From positions 227,880 to 291,879 of the forward strand of contig WGLU01000003.1 in NCBI GenBank assembly GCA_016125375.1: 64,000 nucleotides of DNA, given 5' to 3'. Positions 62,459 to 64,000 of this stretch are shown piece after piece. Numbering within the stretch: the stretch's first letter is position 1; each line of letters begins with the position of its first letter. The notes beneath the pieces were generated by a model. It did not search any database. It worked only from the letters and a program-made list of their open reading frames with translations, and had not been told where the DNA came from. Both the position numbers and the translations under genes were made by a program. The stretch comes from Pseudomonadota bacterium (GTDB taxonomy: Bacteria > Pseudomonadota > Alphaproteobacteria > UBA1280 > RI-95).

Positions 62459-63940
62459 ATGTTCTTCAACACTCTGTTCTCATCGGAGTACTGGCGGGCC
62501 GTCCTGTCCGGAGATGCACACGTGAGCTTCCTGTGGAACTTGTTTCTGCAGGAGCACCAGTTGCTCTTCGTGATCGGCGTGCTTGGCCTTTCCTTCCTGG
62601 TCCTGACTCTCCTCATCCTCTACGTGCTGCCGCGCAGCTCGCTGGGGTGGGGAAAAGGCGTCGCCATCGCGGCGTTCGCTGGTCTGGCCTTTGTGCTGCA
62701 GATCTCGCACAGCTTCGTTGTGCCGGAAATGTATGCCAATGCGGGGAAGGGACGTGCCAACCCTGCCTGCCCGTCGCTGGTCTACGGACCGGACGGCAAG
62801 CTGGTGTTCGTCAAGTCACTCATCATCCACGAGGGCAAACCGCGCAACGCGATGGTGGCCCAGAAGCATGTGTATCTGGTCGAACCGACGCCCTACACGG
62901 GCGTGTACAACGGCGAGGCCTCCGTGGGTCTGCTGCTGCGCAACCATGATGCACTCGGGGACACGTTCCCCGTTTACTGCAGTGCGGCTCTGTCGGCGGG
63001 CGGTCAGGCATGGCTTGACCGTATCAACGCCTACGGAACGCCCGTCAACCACGAGATGCTCAAGCAGATTCTCGTGAGCAACTGGAGTCCGGACTTCTGG
63101 CAGGGCATCGTCGAGGGCAAGATCAAGCCGTCGCAGATGTCGGAGCTTTTGGCCCTCTACATGGGCAATGAGCTGCTGCCGGCCAATGCCAAGGACCTCG
63201 CGCGCGCCATCCAGATGGCCGCGATCGACGTGTTGAAGCCCAACCACGACCGTGGTGTGGCCGAGATGCGCAAGGTCTGGCGGACCATCGCCGAACGCCT
63301 GAAGGCGGAACGCGGCATCGATCTGCCCCTGCATCACGACTTCCCCATGGCGGGGACGCCCAACGGGCACTACGCCATGCATGTCGAGATGGGGCCGATG
63401 ATGGTGGAGTACATCCTCATGGACGTCACCGACGAGGCACCTGCTTTGATGCAGGAACTGGACTATACCAAACGTCTGGTCGCCGAAGTCTGGAGCCAGA
63501 GCTTTGCTGACATCGGCATCAAGTTCGCCGAAACGGTCAGCACGGATCTGGAGCGTCTGGGGGTGAATAACCGCCAGCCAGCCGTGACCATGCCCGGTGA
63601 AGCGCCGTGGTACCTCCTGCCCGAAAGTGACGGTCAGGAAGGTGACGCCGACGGCGATGGCCAGAGCGATGGCAAAGGCAAGGCCGGTGGCAAAGGCAAG
63701 GCGCAGTCCGACCGTCAAGGTCAGGACGGCGAAGCCGAAGCCCTCCGCCAGAAACTGCTGGAAGTCATGAAGCAGCAGGGTCTGGAAGCCGGCAGCGCTC
63801 AGGCGCAGCTGGATGGCATGCAGGCCTCGCAGGGTCAGGGCAATGGCTCGGGCAACGGCCCGGGTAATGTCGACGTCGGCGACCCCGACGGACTGGGTGG
63901 CCCGCAAGGCGATCCCAAGCCCGACAGCGAACGCTTCTAA
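62459..63940 (+). CDS. membrane protein with low-complexity Gly/Asp/Lys tail, partner of the stator-like genes
   Basis: 493 residues. Two helices lie at about 35-57 and 66-84. A large soluble domain of about 300 residues follows (VVPEMYANAGKGRANPACPS, GKIKPSQMSELLALYMGNEL, FADIGIKFAETVSTDLERLG). The last 100 residues are repetitive: GDADGDGQSDGKGKAGGKGK, then a helix, then GQGNGSGNGPGN. No family is recognised. It is the last gene of the operon and is closed by a strong terminator, so it most likely works with the channel subunits. Confidence 0.7.
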   Translation: MFFNTLFSSEYWRAVLSGDAHVSFLWNLFLQEHQLLFVIGVLGLSFLVLTLLILYVLPRSSLGWGKGVAIAAFAGLAFVLQISHSFVVPEMYANAGKGRANPACPSLVYGPDGKLVFVKSLIIHEGKPRNAMVAQKHVYLVEPTPYTGVYNGEASVGLLLRNHDALGDTFPVYCSAALSAGGQAWLDRINAYGTPVNHEMLKQILVSNWSPDFWQGIVEGKIKPSQMSELLALYMGNELLPANAKDLARAIQMAAIDVLKPNHDRGVAEMRKVWRTIAERLKAERGIDLPLHHDFPMAGTPNGHYAMHVEMGPMMVEYILMDVTDEAPALMQELDYTKRLVAEVWSQSFADIGIKFAETVSTDLERLGVNNRQPAVTMPGEAPWYLLPESDGQEGDADGDGQSDGKGKAGGKGKAQSDRQGQDGEAEALRQKLLEVMKQQGLEAGSAQAQLDGMQASQGQGNGSGNGPGNVDVGDPDGLGGPQGDPKPDSERF

Positions 63941-63948
63941 ACGATAGA

Positions 63949-63978
63949 ACGGCCCCCGCGAGGGGGCCGTTTTTTTTA
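63949..63978 (+). terminator. Rho-independent terminator of the stator-like operon
   Basis: ACGGCCCCC and GGGGGCCGT pair around GCGA and are followed by eight T. TAAACGATA directly precedes the hairpin. Confidence 0.93.
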
Positions 63979-64000
63979 TGCGCTATTCTTGTTGATATGA

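Noticed and set aside
59911-63940. Zorya-type anti-phage system
   Set aside because: ZorA-like long cytoplasmic tail, ZorB peptidoglycan domain and Zorya helicase/nuclease genes are all absent; only the motor core is shared.

Overview
The window reads as a chromosomal segment of a Gram-negative alphaproteobacterium of medium GC content. The gene order plsY-dprA-topA-...-rnr next to ruvX and gatCAB, a class II LysS, a VirB11-type ATPase, a polysaccharide chain-length protein beside a sigma-54 activator, and a Yej-type peptide importer all point that way. The genus cannot be fixed from the sequence; a Micavibrio-like lineage is only a guess. Coding density is high, and many transcription units end in textbook GC hairpins plus a T-run.

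Layout. 1-2117 (minus): a sigma-54 response regulator cut by the window edge and a Wzz-like protein. 2286-7611: pyruvate kinase, small membrane proteins, thymidylate kinase, a small conserved-looking protein, an alpha/beta hydrolase with an altered triad and an unknown protein behind a LacI/PurR-like palindrome. 7623-15890 (minus): one long probable operon plsY-like, dprA, topA, DUF486, YgjV-like, DUF924 and rnr. 15939-20459: small proteins, ruvX and gatCAB. 20503-23558: a promoter-to-terminator unit that may encode an RNA, then two tandem paralogous SAM methyltransferases. 23591-28083 (minus): GNAT, AsmA-like protein, RNA uracil methyltransferase, VirB11-like ATPase, CBS protein. 28332-29798: a secreted cysteine-rich two-repeat protein. 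29834-36334: tRNA-Thr, flavin reductase, PLP enzyme, two membrane proteins, lysS, trypsin-like protease. 36474-44374: uvrD/pcrA-type helicase, ispE, prmA, paired small membrane proteins, Bfd-like ferredoxin, elbB, M24 peptidase. 44566-52304: BT1/MFS-like transporter and a Yej-type ABC importer. 52388-56233: two dNMP-kinase-like paralogues flanking an HExxH protein, then a SpoU-type rRNA methyltransferase. 56389-57264: tRNA-Tyr followed by remnants of a phage-type methylase and DUF5681 gene. 57508-59642: a secreted protein and a frameshifted or overlapping gene pair. 59911-63940: a four-gene membrane operon.

The best candidate for an undescribed system is that last operon. Its first gene has the four-helix layout and helix 3/4 motifs of MotA/TolQ/ExbB proton channels. 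The next two are paralogous single-pass proteins, each with a MotB-like Asp at the start of the helix and a related extracytoplasmic beta-rich domain that does not look like OmpA. The fourth is a membrane protein with a low-complexity Gly/Asp/Lys tail. I infer an ion-driven stator with two different B subunits and a dedicated partner. Other items worth checking are the dNMP-kinase-like pair, the 20.5-20.8 kb RNA candidate, a TGTATACA octamer found only between genes, and the degenerate PlsY-like protein.
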